This document shows positions 7,952-16,371 of a stretch of DNA of 64,000 nucleotides, one piece after another. This stretch comes from JBBQUN01 sp963698395 (GTDB lineage Bacteria; Actinomycetota; Acidimicrobiia; Acidimicrobiales; SZUA-35). Each line of letters opens with the position of its first letter. Within the stretch, counting starts at the first letter, position 1. The stretch spans positions 744,001-808,000 of the forward strand of contig CAVOQQ010000008.1 of assembly GCA_963698395.1 (NCBI GenBank), read 5' to 3'. The position numbers and the translations under genes are program-made. The notes below the pieces were generated by a model, which worked only from the letters and a program-made list of their open reading frames with translations, had not been told where the DNA came from and did no database searches.

Positions 7952-9916
7952 GGGGTCGGCGTCCTCCGGCCGAACGGCAATGAGTCGCTCCGCCCTTTCT
8001 CCACCGGCCGAGCCGAATGTCGTCGTTGCGAGCGTCTCGAGCCGGTCGGGCGCCTGGGGCGGCGCAATGGCATCGCCCTGAGCGTAGGGAAGGCCGATTC
8101 GACGGACGATGGCCAGTTGTTCGGGCGTGTCGACGCCGTCGGCCATCACGTTCAGGCCGAGTTCGGCGGCCACCTTCTGGAGGCCGGCCAGCAGTTGCTG
8201 CAGCCGCTCCTGACCGGGAGCGTCCCCCACGAGTCGAGGGTGGATCGATACGACATCGATCGGGAGCTTGAGCAGGTCGCCCAGCGTGGACTTCCCGCTG
8301 CCAAACTCGCCCAGGAGAATGCCAACACCCATCGCACGTATCGAGTTGATGGCTTCGGCGGCGAGCTGAGGGTCGCGGATGTCGGCGGTCTCGGTGAGCA
8401 TCAACTGGAGCTCCCCCGGTTCGAGACCGTGATCCGAGAAGATCGCGGTCACGTCATCGACGAGTCCGCCGCGCATGAGGTGGCCGGCAACGACCCGTAC
8501 GGTGACCGACGCCGATCCGAGCTCGGGATGACCGCGCCATTGCACGCGCACCTGAGCGGCACGGTCCAGAATCGAGCGGGTCAGTGTGTCGAGAAGGCCG
8601 AGGTTCTCGGCGTGAGCCAGGAACGCCGAAGGCGGGACGGCGGTGCCATCCTCGAGTTGCCAGCGCGGGGTGATCTCGACCCAGCTGATCCGGCCGGTCC
8701 TCAGGTCGACCGCCGGCTGGGCGGCCACTTCGATCGCACCGTTTCTGATCGCCTTTCGCAGATCGTCTTCGAGGCTCGTGCGTTGCTCGAGCTCGTTCGC
8801 AAGCCGATCGTCGAACCACACGATGCGTTGCCGACCGGTCCGCTTGGCTTCGTACAGGGCGTGATCGGCCCTGCGAAGCAGTTCCGGCACCTCACACCCG
8901 TCGTCCTCGACGACGATCAGCCCGATCGATGCGGAAATCAGCGCCTCGTCGGCACCGAAGTCGATCGGTCGTTCCACCTCGGTCAAGACACGGCGACTGA
9001 TCTCGTGGAGGTCGGCGTCGCGCTGTTCGAAGACCACGAGGAACTCGTCGCCGCCGAGTCGGGCCACCACGTCCTCGGGACGCATGACGTTTTGGATGCG
9101 ACGAGCCGTCTCGATCAGCACGTGGTCGCCTGCACCGTGGCCGAGCCGGTCGTTGACCTCCTTGAAGTGGTCGAGGTCGACGAACATCAAGACGAAGGCA
9201 CCGCCCTTTCGATGCTGTTCGAGGCGCTCGAGTGCACCGGCCCGATTCAGCAGACCGGTGAGGGTGTCGTGCCGGGCCTCGCGATTGGCGTCGACCGCAA
9301 GGTCTGCTGCCTCGACTCGGTTGGCAACGAGTTGTCGCAGGAGGTGGCCGGTGGTGCGCATGTCACCGGTCATCAGGGCGAGATAGACCAGCACACCGAT
9401 GGCGACGGCCGGGATTCCTGCGACGAGGAAGGCCACGGCCACGAGCAGGTAGAGCGGGATCTGGACCCGCATGGCCAGTCCGGTGAGGATGGAGAGCCCG
9501 CCCATCGCGCCGGCACCGATCGCAAAGGCGAGCGCGAGGCAGATCCAGCGGTAGACCTCGTCCGCACCGAAGGCACCGACATCGAGCCATGGGAGCGACC
9601 CCCAGACGAGTCCGGCAAGGACATTGGTGTCGATGACGAACCGCGAGCCTTCGAGTTGTGCGACGGCGAGCTCCGGGTTTCGTGAATCCAAGGCCTGGCG
9701 GGCGGCCAGGGCAATCACGAAGCCTGCCCAGATCCAGAGCCGGCGATGGGGAACGTGGTCCCACAACAACGACAACGCGACCAGCCCTGCCACGACGTTC
9801 CCGATCGGGGCGACGTGGCTGCTCGCCACGAAGAAGTCACGGACCTGCGCCGCGACGTTCGTACGCAGATCCTCGGCGCGATGGTGATCGACGGGCCCCG
9901 GCCCGTCGAGAGACAT
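7934..9916 (-). CDS. Membrane GGDEF protein with degenerate EAL domain
   Basis: 660 residues from the ATG at 9916 (MSLDGPGP). About six hydrophobic segments (about 50-220) precede a GGDEF domain with an intact RLGGDEF site, preceded at the usual five residues by an RPED inhibitory site. It is therefore probably an active, feedback-inhibited diguanylate cyclase. The C-terminal EAL domain has lost key residues: the EAL position reads WVEITPRW, the metal-binding DDFG reads GEFG, and AEGVE reads ADGVD. It is probably not a phosphodiesterase but may bind c-di-GMP or regulate the cyclase. It is divergently transcribed from the hydrogenase operon with about 168 bp between starts. Confidence 0.88.
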   Translation of the reverse strand: MSLDGPGPVDHHRAEDLRTNVAAQVRDFFVASSHVAPIGNVVAGLVALSLLWDHVPHRRLWIWAGFVIALAARQALDSRNPELAVAQLEGSRFVIDTNVLAGLVWGSLPWLDVGAFGADEVYRWICLALAFAIGAGAMGGLSILTGLAMRVQIPLYLLVAVAFLVAGIPAVAIGVLVYLALMTGDMRTTGHLLRQLVANRVEAADLAVDANREARHDTLTGLLNRAGALERLEQHRKGGAFVLMFVDLDHFKEVNDRLGHGAGDHVLIETARRIQNVMRPEDVVARLGGDEFLVVFEQRDADLHEISRRVLTEVERPIDFGADEALISASIGLIVVEDDGCEVPELLRRADHALYEAKRTGRQRIVWFDDRLANELEQRTSLEDDLRKAIRNGAIEVAAQPAVDLRTGRISWVEITPRWQLEDGTAVPPSAFLAHAENLGLLDTLTRSILDRAAQVRVQWRGHPELGSASVTVRVVAGHLMRGGLVDDVTAIFSDHGLEPGELQLMLTETADIRDPQLAAEAINSIRAMGVGILLGEFGSGKSTLGDLLKLPIDVVSIHPRLVGDAPGQERLQQLLAGLQKVAAELGLNVMADGVDTPEQLAIVRRIGLPYAQGDAIAPPQAPDRLETLATTTFGSAGGERAERLIAVRPEDADPSRLDG

Positions 9917-10034
9917 GCGCAGAGTTTCGGTTCGAGGACTGCTGCCTTGAGCCGGCCGGACTTTCGCCGGGTACGCCGACCTCTCACGGAGCGATGATGT
10001 CGAGGCTCCGTTCTCGGGTTTGGCGTCGCCGCGA

Positions 10035-10051
10035 GGGACGTCGTGCCCTGG
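10035..10051 (+). promoter_or_regulatory. DosR-like box before the hydrogenase operon
   Basis: GGGAC-GTCG-TGCCC-TGG, an imperfect inverted repeat close to the mycobacterial DosR core (GGGAC-N4-GTCCC). Its core ends 36 nt before the ATG of the first hydrogenase gene. Group 3b hydrogenase Hyh is DosR-controlled in Mycobacterium smegmatis, so a hypoxia-responsive operator is plausible; binding here is inferred. Confidence 0.55.
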
Positions 10052-10084
10052 CCGGGGCACCGGTTCATCGCAGAGAATTGCTCC

Positions 10085-11186
10085 ATGGGACCCGCTGAAT
10101 CGACCGTCAACGGGCCGCCGAGACTCGAGATGGGGATTGGCGGCCTCGACCGTCTGACCGACGCGCTCGTGTACCTCGGGATACGAGGTCGTTGCGCCGG
10201 TCGTCGTCGACGGAGCGATCACGCTCCGTCCGATCGAGTCGGCAGCCGAGATGCCCGTCGGCTGGCACGACGACCAGACGCCTGGTCGCTACCGGGCGCA
10301 ACAATCGGGCGACACCAGCCGTTTTCGGTTCGCTGCGACCGCCCAGCCGTGGAAACGATTCCTCCACCACGAACAGGTGCTGCTCGTGACCTCTCGGCGT
10401 GACGCCGAGCGCGCCACCGTCGAACCAACGGCCATCGAGCCCCGTCCACTGGCCTTCGTCGGAATGCGAGCCTGCGACCTCGCAGCGCTCGATCGCCTCG
10501 ACGTCGTCTTGCAGCACGACCCCAACTACCAGCGGCGGCGCGCCGATCTGTTCATCGTTGCCGTGTCGTGTACGAAACCGGCAGCCACCTGCTTCTGCGC
10601 CTCGATGGGCACCGGCCCGGCGGCCGGCCCCGGCGCCGACATCGTGTTGAACGAACTCGACGATGGCGACCTCCTGGCCGCCGCACATTCCGAGCGCGGC
10701 CGGACGCTGCTGCAGAGCTGCGGGATCACCGTTCCGGCCGCACCGGCTCGAGCGGGTCGCGCCGGCGAGCTGGTGCAGGCCTGCGCCGACACCCAGAGCC
10801 GCGGGCTCGATCCCGCTGCCGTCGACCGGGCGGCGGCGTCGCCTGACGACGCCGGCTGGGCCGAGGTCGCCGGTCGCTGCCTCACCTGCGGCAACTGCAC
10901 GATGGTCTGCCCTACGTGCTTCTGCACCGCAGTCGACGATCGCACGTCACTGATCGACGACACCGCCCAGCGTTGGCAGCGATGGGACAGCTGCTTCTCA
11001 CTCGACTTCTCCTACATCAGCGGCGGAGCGGTTCGAGCGTCGGCATCGTCTCGGTACCGACAGTGGTACCTGCACAAGCTCGTCACCTGGCACGACCAGT
11101 TCGGCACCTCGGGCTGCGTCGGCTGTGGTCGTTGCATCACCTGGTGCCCAACGGGCATCGACATCACGGAGGCCTTCGTCCAATGA
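10085..11186 (+). CDS. hyhB: Hydrogenase 4Fe-4S subunit, AsrA/HyhB-like (one frameshift)
   Basis: Electron-transfer subunit of a group 3b [NiFe] hydrogenase. The N-terminal 35 codons (GGLDRLTDALVYLG) are one frame off the rest. Deleting one G of the GGG at about 10174 gives a continuous ALVYLGYEVVAPVVVDGAITL. The remaining frame (from 10176) carries CTKPAATCFCASMG and two ferredoxin-type clusters, CLTCGNCTMVCPTCFC (about residues 255-270) and CVGCGRCITWCPTG near the end, as in anaerobic sulfite reductase A and sulfhydrogenase beta subunits. An ATG at 10251 would give a shorter product of 311 residues. It overlaps the next gene by ATGA and heads an eight- or nine-gene operon. Confidence 0.88.
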
Positions 11187-11689
11187 ACCCATCTGACGCT
11201 CCCACCGACGCGACGATGGCCGACGTTGCCATGGTCGACGCCGCCGCCGAACTCGCCGCCAACCCGGTCTTCGGAGACCTCACCCCGAGCCTTCTGGCGG
11301 CGATCGTCGACTGTGCCCGCGGGATCGACTTCGACGCCGGTGAACGACTGCTGTCGATCGGCGATCCTGCGGATCACTTCTGGATCATCCGCAGCGGGCG
11401 CATCGACATCGAGCTCCACGACCCATCGCTGGGCACGCTCACCATCCAACGGTTGGATCCGGGCGACATCCTGGGTGTGTCGTGGATCGCCGCTCCCTAC
11501 CGGGCCGAGTTCGACGCCACCGCCATCGAGCGGGGCAGCGCCATCGTGGTCGACGCCGGCGAACTTCGTAGCCGGTGCAACGACGATGCCGAGCTGGGAA
11601 GCGAGCTCTACCGGCGGTTCGCCACCCTGATCCGAGATCGTCTGCACGCCACGAGGATGCAGCTCATCGATCTCTACGAGGACTCGTGA
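11183..11689 (+). CDS. Cyclic nucleotide-binding domain protein of hydrogenase operon
   Basis: 168 residues with one cNMP-binding fold (about 25-145): DAGERLLSIGDPADHFWIIR, SGRIDIEL, then DPGDILGVSWIAAPYRAEFDATA. The strand order matches Crp/PKA-type sensor domains, but there is no helix-turn-helix, so it is not a transcription factor by itself. A small cNMP-domain protein at this position is a known part of actinobacterial group 3b hydrogenase operons, where its role is unresolved. It overlaps the upstream gene by ATGA and the downstream one by one base, pointing to translational coupling. Confidence 0.85.
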   Translation: MNPSDAPTDATMADVAMVDAAAELAANPVFGDLTPSLLAAIVDCARGIDFDAGERLLSIGDPADHFWIIRSGRIDIELHDPSLGTLTIQRLDPGDILGVSWIAAPYRAEFDATAIERGSAIVVDAGELRSRCNDDAELGSELYRRFATLIRDRLHATRMQLIDLYEDS

Positions 11690-12516
11690 TGGTCGCCGCA
11701 ACGATGCCGCCGACGATGACACCGGTGCTGGCCACGATCGACGACACCCGAGTCGACCTTCCGAGCACCGTGACCATCGGCCTCGAAGAACCTGAGAGCC
11801 TGGCGATGCCCGCCCCCGGTCAGTTCGCCATGCTCTGGGTTCCTGGCGTCGGCGAGGTGCCGATCTCCTACAGCGCGATCGGGCCCGGCCGTCGAGTCGA
11901 GCACACGATTCGTGCGGTCGGTTTGACCAGCGCTGCGCTCGCTGCGATGAGGCCAGGCGACGTTGTCGGTGTTCGAGGACCGTTCGGACGGGGCTGGCAG
12001 GTCGACGACCTGGCCGATCGCGACCTCCTCATCGTGGCGGGCGGACTGGGGCTGGCACCGCTACGGCCGGTGATCGAGATGGCCGTGAGCGGTGCCATCG
12101 CCACCCGTTCGACTCGTCTCCTCGTCGGGGCCCGCAGCCCGGGCCTGGTGTTGTACGCCGATCAGTTCGAGCAACGATGGTCGACCCTGTCGCCACGGCT
12201 CTCCGTCGACGCCGCGCCGGCCTCGTGGCAGGGGGCGGTCGGTCCGGTGACGAGCCTCCTCGACGGTGCGGTGGTGGATTCAGCATCGACCTCGGCCCTC
12301 GTTTGCGGACCCGAGATCATGATGCGCATGGTGTGTTTCCAGCTCGTCGACGCCGGCATCGAGCCCGAGGCCATCCACGTGTCGGTCGAGCGGAACATGC
12401 AATGCGGCATCGGTGTCTGTGGACACTGCCAGCTCGGCCCGCTGTTCACTTGCACCGACGGGCCCGTCGTCGATTGGGCCACTGCCGGACCGCTACTCGC
12501 CGTGAGGGAGCGATGA
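11689..12516 (+). CDS. hyhG: Hydrogenase FAD/NAD(P)-binding subunit, HyhG/AsrB-like
   Basis: 275 residues of the ferredoxin-reductase/dihydroorotate dehydrogenase electron-transfer type. The N-terminal beta barrel has PAPGQFAMLWVPG and ISYSAIGPGRRVEHTIRAVG (FAD binding). The Rossmann half has DLLIVAGGLGLAPLRPVI (NAD(P) pyrophosphate loop) and LVCGPEIMMRMV. Near the C-terminus CGIGVCGHCQLG followed by FTC supplies the four [2Fe-2S] cysteines. In group 3b enzymes this subunit couples H2 to NADP(H). The TGATG junction with the previous gene and a one-base gap to the next place it inside the operon. Confidence 0.9.
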   Translation: MVAATMPPTMTPVLATIDDTRVDLPSTVTIGLEEPESLAMPAPGQFAMLWVPGVGEVPISYSAIGPGRRVEHTIRAVGLTSAALAAMRPGDVVGVRGPFGRGWQVDDLADRDLLIVAGGLGLAPLRPVIEMAVSGAIATRSTRLLVGARSPGLVLYADQFEQRWSTLSPRLSVDAAPASWQGAVGPVTSLLDGAVVDSASTSALVCGPEIMMRMVCFQLVDAGIEPEAIHVSVERNMQCGIGVCGHCQLGPLFTCTDGPVVDWATAGPLLAVRER

Positions 12517-12517
12517 G

Positions 12518-13351
12518 ATGACCGCACGATCGCTGGGCCACATCGATACCTCGGGTGCCAGACGCCCACGGGTCGCCGTCTGGAAGTTCGCCAGTTGCGA
12601 CGGCTGCCAGCTGACCCTCCTCGATTGTGAAGACGAGCTGCTCGCCCTGACCGAACGCATCGACATCGCCTACTTCCTCGAAGCGTCGTCGGCCGTTGCC
12701 GACGGTCCGTACGACCTGTCGCTCGTCGAGGGCAGCATCTCCACGCCCGAGGATCTCGAGCGGATCCAGCGAGTACGAGAGCAGTCTCGGCACCTCGTCA
12801 CCATCGGCGCCTGCGCAACCGCCGGCGGCATCCAGGCGCTGCGAAACTTCGGCGACATCGATGAGTTCGCGAGCGTCGTCTACGCAACACCGAGCTGGCT
12901 GTCGACGCTCGACACCGCAACACCCATCTCGGACCATGTCGAGGTCGACCTGGAACTCCGCGGCTGCCCGATCGACAAGGGGCAGCTGCTCGAAGTGATC
13001 GCGGCCTTCCTCGCCGGTCGTCGACCTGGCATTCCGACACACGACGTCTGCTTCGAGTGCAAGGCCGCCGGCGTGTCATGCCTGTTGGTGGCCAACGACC
13101 TCGCCTGTCTCGGCCCGATCACCCAGGCCGGTTGTGGAGCACTCTGCACCCGCTTCGGCCGGGGGTGCTTCGGCTGCTTCGGTCCCATGGACAGCGCCAG
13201 GCCGGCACCGTTGATCGAGACGCTTCGGGCCAAGGGTGTGACCGAAGGCGAATTGCATCGCCTGTTCCACACCTTCAACGCCTGGTCGCCGGGGTTCCGG
13301 GATCAGCCCGACCCGGTTCCGGTCGCAATCCCGACGAGGAGGCCGACATGA
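12518..13351 (+). CDS. hyhS: [NiFe] hydrogenase small subunit, group 3b
   Basis: 277 residues. The proximal-cluster motif ASCDGCQLTLLD is at about 26-37. IGACATAGGIQALRNF and LRGCPIDKGQLL follow, then the cysteine-rich CFECKAAGVSCLL...CLGPITQAGCGALC...GCFGCFGP, which would bind the remaining [4Fe-4S] clusters. There is no Tat signal, in line with a cytoplasmic enzyme. It lies immediately upstream of, and overlaps by four bases, the large subunit. Confidence 0.95.
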   Translation: MTARSLGHIDTSGARRPRVAVWKFASCDGCQLTLLDCEDELLALTERIDIAYFLEASSAVADGPYDLSLVEGSISTPEDLERIQRVREQSRHLVTIGACATAGGIQALRNFGDIDEFASVVYATPSWLSTLDTATPISDHVEVDLELRGCPIDKGQLLEVIAAFLAGRRPGIPTHDVCFECKAAGVSCLLVANDLACLGPITQAGCGALCTRFGRGCFGCFGPMDSARPAPLIETLRAKGVTEGELHRLFHTFNAWSPGFRDQPDPVPVAIPTRRPT

Positions 13352-14667
13352 CCCACCGAGCGACCGCCGGAAGGCTCAGCACCGACGCCCTGTCGAGGGT
13401 CGAGGGCGAGGGCGGGATGCACGTCGAGATCGTCGACGGTCAGGTGACGTCGTGCCAGCTTCGCATCTACGAGCCGCCGCGCTTCTACGAGGGCTTCCTG
13501 CGGGGGAGGGCCCACACCGAACCGCCCGACATCACCGCCCGCATCTGCGGCATCTGCCCGGTTGCCTATCAGATGTCGGCCTGCGCTGCGATCGAGGACG
13601 CGTGCGGTGTCTCGGTGACGCCATCGATCGAGGCGCTGCGCCGGTTGCTGTACTGCGGCGAGTGGATCGAGAGCCATGCGCTGCACCTCCACCTTCTGCA
13701 CGCACCCGACTTCTTCGGCGTCGCCAGCGCCATCGAACTGGCGGCGATCGACCGGGCGGCCGTCGAACGAGGGCTCGAGCTGAAGAAGATCGGCAACGAG
13801 ATCGTCGAGGTCCTTGGCGGCCGTGCCATTCACCCGGTGAACGTGAGGGTCGGCGGCTTCTATCGGGCCCCGTCGCTGCAGGACATGCGGGCGTTGCGTT
13901 CACGAGTGGACCGCGCACTCGAACTTGCCATCGAGGTCACCGCCTGGGTTGGCGGCTTCACGTTCCCCGAGCTCGAAACCGACCACGAGTTCGTTGCCGT
14001 TCACGACGGCGACCACTACCCGCTGCTGGGCGAGCGCATCGTCTCCGACCGGGGCCTCGACATCGAGGTGTCCGACTTCCTCGCCCACTTCGAGGAAGAA
14101 CAGGTGGCCCACTCCACTGCCAAACACGCCCATCTTCTTTCGCGGGGCAACTACCTCGTCGGTCCACTTGCTCGGTTTGCCCTCGGCCGCGATCGGCTCG
14201 GGTCGGCGGCCTCGTCGGCGGCCAATGCCGCCAACCTCGGGCTGGTCTGTCGGAACCCCTTCCAGAGCATCGTGGTGCGAGCCGTCGAGATCGTGCACGC
14301 CTGCGAAGACGCGCTACGGATCATCGACGCCTACCAGCTCCCCGAGGCCGCCTCGATCGACGTGCCAGCGGCGGCAGGCATCGGTCACGGCGCCACCGAG
14401 GCCCCACGTGGCCTGCTCTATCACCGCTACGAACTGGATTCGAACGGGATCATCGTCGACGCCGAGATCATCCCACCCACCTCCCAGAACCAACCGACGA
14501 TCGAACACGATCTGCGGCATTTCGTCGAGGCCAACATCGACCTGCCAGAGGAGGAGCTCCGCCTCGCAGCCGAGGTGACGATCCGCAACCACGATCCGTG
14601 CATCTCCTGCGCCACCCACTTCCTCGACCTCACGGTCGACCGTCGACGCACGGAGTCGGAACGATGA
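13348..14667 (+). CDS. hyhL: [NiFe] hydrogenase large subunit, group 3b
   Basis: 439 residues. The L1 motif RICGICPVAYQMSACAAIED (about residues 62-81) and the L2 motif DPCISCATHFLDL near the C-terminus provide the four nickel-iron-site cysteines. SRVEGEGGMHVEI is at the N-terminus. The C-terminal residues after CISCATH are the usual site of endoprotease cleavage, and the protease gene follows directly. The L2 form DPCISC is typical of cytoplasmic group 3 enzymes. It oxidises or evolves H2 coupled to NADP(H) through HyhB and HyhG. It overlaps its neighbours by ATGA on both sides. Confidence 0.95.
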   Translation: MTHRATAGRLSTDALSRVEGEGGMHVEIVDGQVTSCQLRIYEPPRFYEGFLRGRAHTEPPDITARICGICPVAYQMSACAAIEDACGVSVTPSIEALRRLLYCGEWIESHALHLHLLHAPDFFGVASAIELAAIDRAAVERGLELKKIGNEIVEVLGGRAIHPVNVRVGGFYRAPSLQDMRALRSRVDRALELAIEVTAWVGGFTFPELETDHEFVAVHDGDHYPLLGERIVSDRGLDIEVSDFLAHFEEEQVAHSTAKHAHLLSRGNYLVGPLARFALGRDRLGSAASSAANAANLGLVCRNPFQSIVVRAVEIVHACEDALRIIDAYQLPEAASIDVPAAAGIGHGATEAPRGLLYHRYELDSNGIIVDAEIIPPTSQNQPTIEHDLRHFVEANIDLPEEELRLAAEVTIRNHDPCISCATHFLDLTVDRRRTESER

Positions 14668-15149
14668 GGCCGGCGGTGATCGGCGTCGGGAACGAGTGGC
14701 GCAGCGACGACGGGGTCGGGCCGGCGGCGGTGGCGGCCCTGACCGACCGGCTCCCCGGCGAGATCGATCTGCTCACGCTCGATGGCGAACCGACCCGCCT
14801 GGTCGAGGCGTGGGACGGCCGGCCGTGGGTCATCGTGGTCGACGCGGTCCGGTCGGGGGAGCTCCCGGGCGTGATCCATCAGGTCGACGGTGCCGATCTG
14901 GGCAACCGAGCGGGCAGTGTTGCCAGCAGCCATGGGGGAGGGGTCGACATGGCGGTCGCGCTGGGCCGGACCCTCGGGCGGCTCCCGAACCAGCTGATCG
15001 TGTTGGGCATCGAAGCGGCGACGACCGAGCACGGCAACGAACGCTCGGCGCCCGTGGCCGCAGCGTTCGGCTGTCTGTTGCACCGGATCGAACGGCTCGT
15101 GGCCGAGCAAGCGATTTCGAAGCTGGAGGAGCCGTCGTCGTGTGCCTGA
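14664..15149 (+). CDS. Hydrogenase maturation protease
   Basis: 161 residues. IGVGNEWRSDDGVGPAAVAAL is the family signature; the conserved Asp and Glu ligate nickel during proofreading. VIVVDAVRSGELPG and an SSHGGGVDMAVAL segment with the conserved His follow. It matches the HycI/HoxW/HyaD peptidase family, which removes the C-terminal tail of the large subunit after nickel insertion. Its ATG overlaps the large-subunit stop. The HypC-like gene starts inside its last ten bases. Confidence 0.92.
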   Translation: MRPAVIGVGNEWRSDDGVGPAAVAALTDRLPGEIDLLTLDGEPTRLVEAWDGRPWVIVVDAVRSGELPGVIHQVDGADLGNRAGSVASSHGGGVDMAVALGRTLGRLPNQLIVLGIEAATTEHGNERSAPVAAAFGCLLHRIERLVAEQAISKLEEPSSCA

Positions 15150-15397
15150 GCGACCTTGGCCGAATCGTCGAGCACGACCCGACCCGCCACGAGGTCGTCG
15201 TCGACGTGGAAGGCCGAACGATGACCGTCTCGACCGTGGCCCTCGGTCTGGAACCGGTCGATCTCGCCATCGGCGAATGGCTCATCGTCCACACCGGATT
15301 CGCGATCGAACGAATCACGGCCGCCGACGCCAAACAGATCCGAGCGGCCCGTCAATCAACCAGTGAGCGTCCAGCAGAGGAGCAGTCATGGAACTGA
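15140..15397 (+). CDS. hypC: HypC/HupF-type hydrogenase chaperone
   Basis: 85 residues from a GTG at 15140, preceded by GGAGGA. Starts VCLSDLGRIVEHDP (family: MCLxxxGxI, with Cys2 the metal-handling residue). It continues with an OB-like barrel and the signature EWLIVHTGFAIERITAADA. HypC carries the Fe(CN)2CO precursor and holds the large subunit during maturation. The tail (QSTSERPAEEQSWN) extends into the next gene by ten bases. The other hyp genes (A, B, D, E, F) are not in this window and must lie elsewhere. Confidence 0.85.
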   Translation: MCLSDLGRIVEHDPTRHEVVVDVEGRTMTVSTVALGLEPVDLAIGEWLIVHTGFAIERITAADAKQIRAARQSTSERPAEEQSWN

Positions 15398-16371
15398 TCG
15401 ATCACCATTCGCACACCATCGTGCCGCTGCGGCGCCTGTCGCGGCCCCACGATCGATCGCGAGGCATCGCCCTCGCCGCCATGACGGGTGTCATCTCAGG
15501 GTTCTCGATCTTCGTGAACGGGTACGGGGTGCGTCGTTTCGACGATCCGACGACCTACACGACGGCCAAGAACCTGGTGGCTGCTGTCCTCATCGTGACG
15601 GCGCTGGTGATCGGACGCAGACGTACTCGGCGTTCGCCCGGGCTCGACGAGGCCCCGAGCATGACGCCGCTACACCGGCGGGCCGCCTACCTCGCCGTCG
15701 CCGTGATCGGCGGAAGCCTGCCCTTCGTGCTGTTCTTCGAGGGGTTCAGCCGGGCCTCCTCGACCGACGCCGCCTTCATCCACAAGACGCTCGTCGCCTG
15801 GGTGGCGCTCCTCGCGGTGCTCGTGCTTCGAGAACACGTCGGTCCGCTCCACGGTCTGGCCATCGGCATGATTCTCGCCGGGTACGCGGTCAGTATGGGT
15901 GGCATCGGCTTTCCCGAGTTCGGCGTCGGTGAGTTGCTCATGCTGAGCGCGACCCTGTGCTGGTCGATCGAGGTCGTCATCGCTCGCTACGTGCTCCAGC
16001 AGGGCGTGGCCGAGCTGTCGCTCGGTACGGCTCGCATGCTCGGCGGTGTCGGCCTGCTGCTGGCGTGGGCGATTGCTCGTGGCGCGTGGGGCGACCTGGC
16101 GGCGCTCACCCTGCTCCAGTGGCAGTGGGCACTCCTCACCGGCGCCTTCCTCACCGCCTACGTGATCAGCTGGCACTTCGCGCTCGCCCGAGCCCAGGCG
16201 GTCGATGTGACGGCGATGCTCGTCATCGGCGCCGTGATCACCGCCCTCCTCGATGCAGGGATTCGCGACCTTCCCCTTCGTCCTGCCGGGATTGCGCTGC
16301 TGGGAGCCGGAGCCCTCGTGGTCGGCCTGGCGGCGCTCCGTCCTCGCCCGACGATGCAGCTGTCGGCATGA
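15388..16371 (+). CDS. EamA/DMT-family transporter in hydrogenase operon
   Basis: 327 residues with about ten hydrophobic helices arranged as two EamA repeats. The first repeat includes GVISGFSIFVNGYGVR and SSTDAAFIHKTLVAWVALLAVLVLRE; the second includes LLMLSATLCWSIEVVIAR and AQAVDVTAMLVIGAVITALLD. DMT proteins export or import small metabolites. Its position inside the hydrogenase operon, overlapping hypC by ten bases and the next gene by ATGA, implies a related job. Nickel or a cofactor precursor is a guess only. Confidence 0.85.
   Translation: MELIDHHSHTIVPLRRLSRPHDRSRGIALAAMTGVISGFSIFVNGYGVRRFDDPTTYTTAKNLVAAVLIVTALVIGRRRTRRSPGLDEAPSMTPLHRRAAYLAVAVIGGSLPFVLFFEGFSRASSTDAAFIHKTLVAWVALLAVLVLREHVGPLHGLAIGMILAGYAVSMGGIGFPEFGVGELLMLSATLCWSIEVVIARYVLQQGVAELSLGTARMLGGVGLLLAWAIARGAWGDLAALTLLQWQWALLTGAFLTAYVISWHFALARAQAVDVTAMLVIGAVITALLDAGIRDLPLRPAGIALLGAGALVVGLAALRPRPTMQLSA

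Noticed and set aside
8117..9685. Plus-strand frame of 522 codons opposite the GGDEF-EAL gene
   Set aside because: A shadow of the real gene; there are no motifs.
13452..14620. Arginine-rich alternative frame over the hydrogenase large subunit
   Set aside because: Only its last third (from 14664) is a gene, the maturation protease; the rest is an off-frame reading of hyhL.
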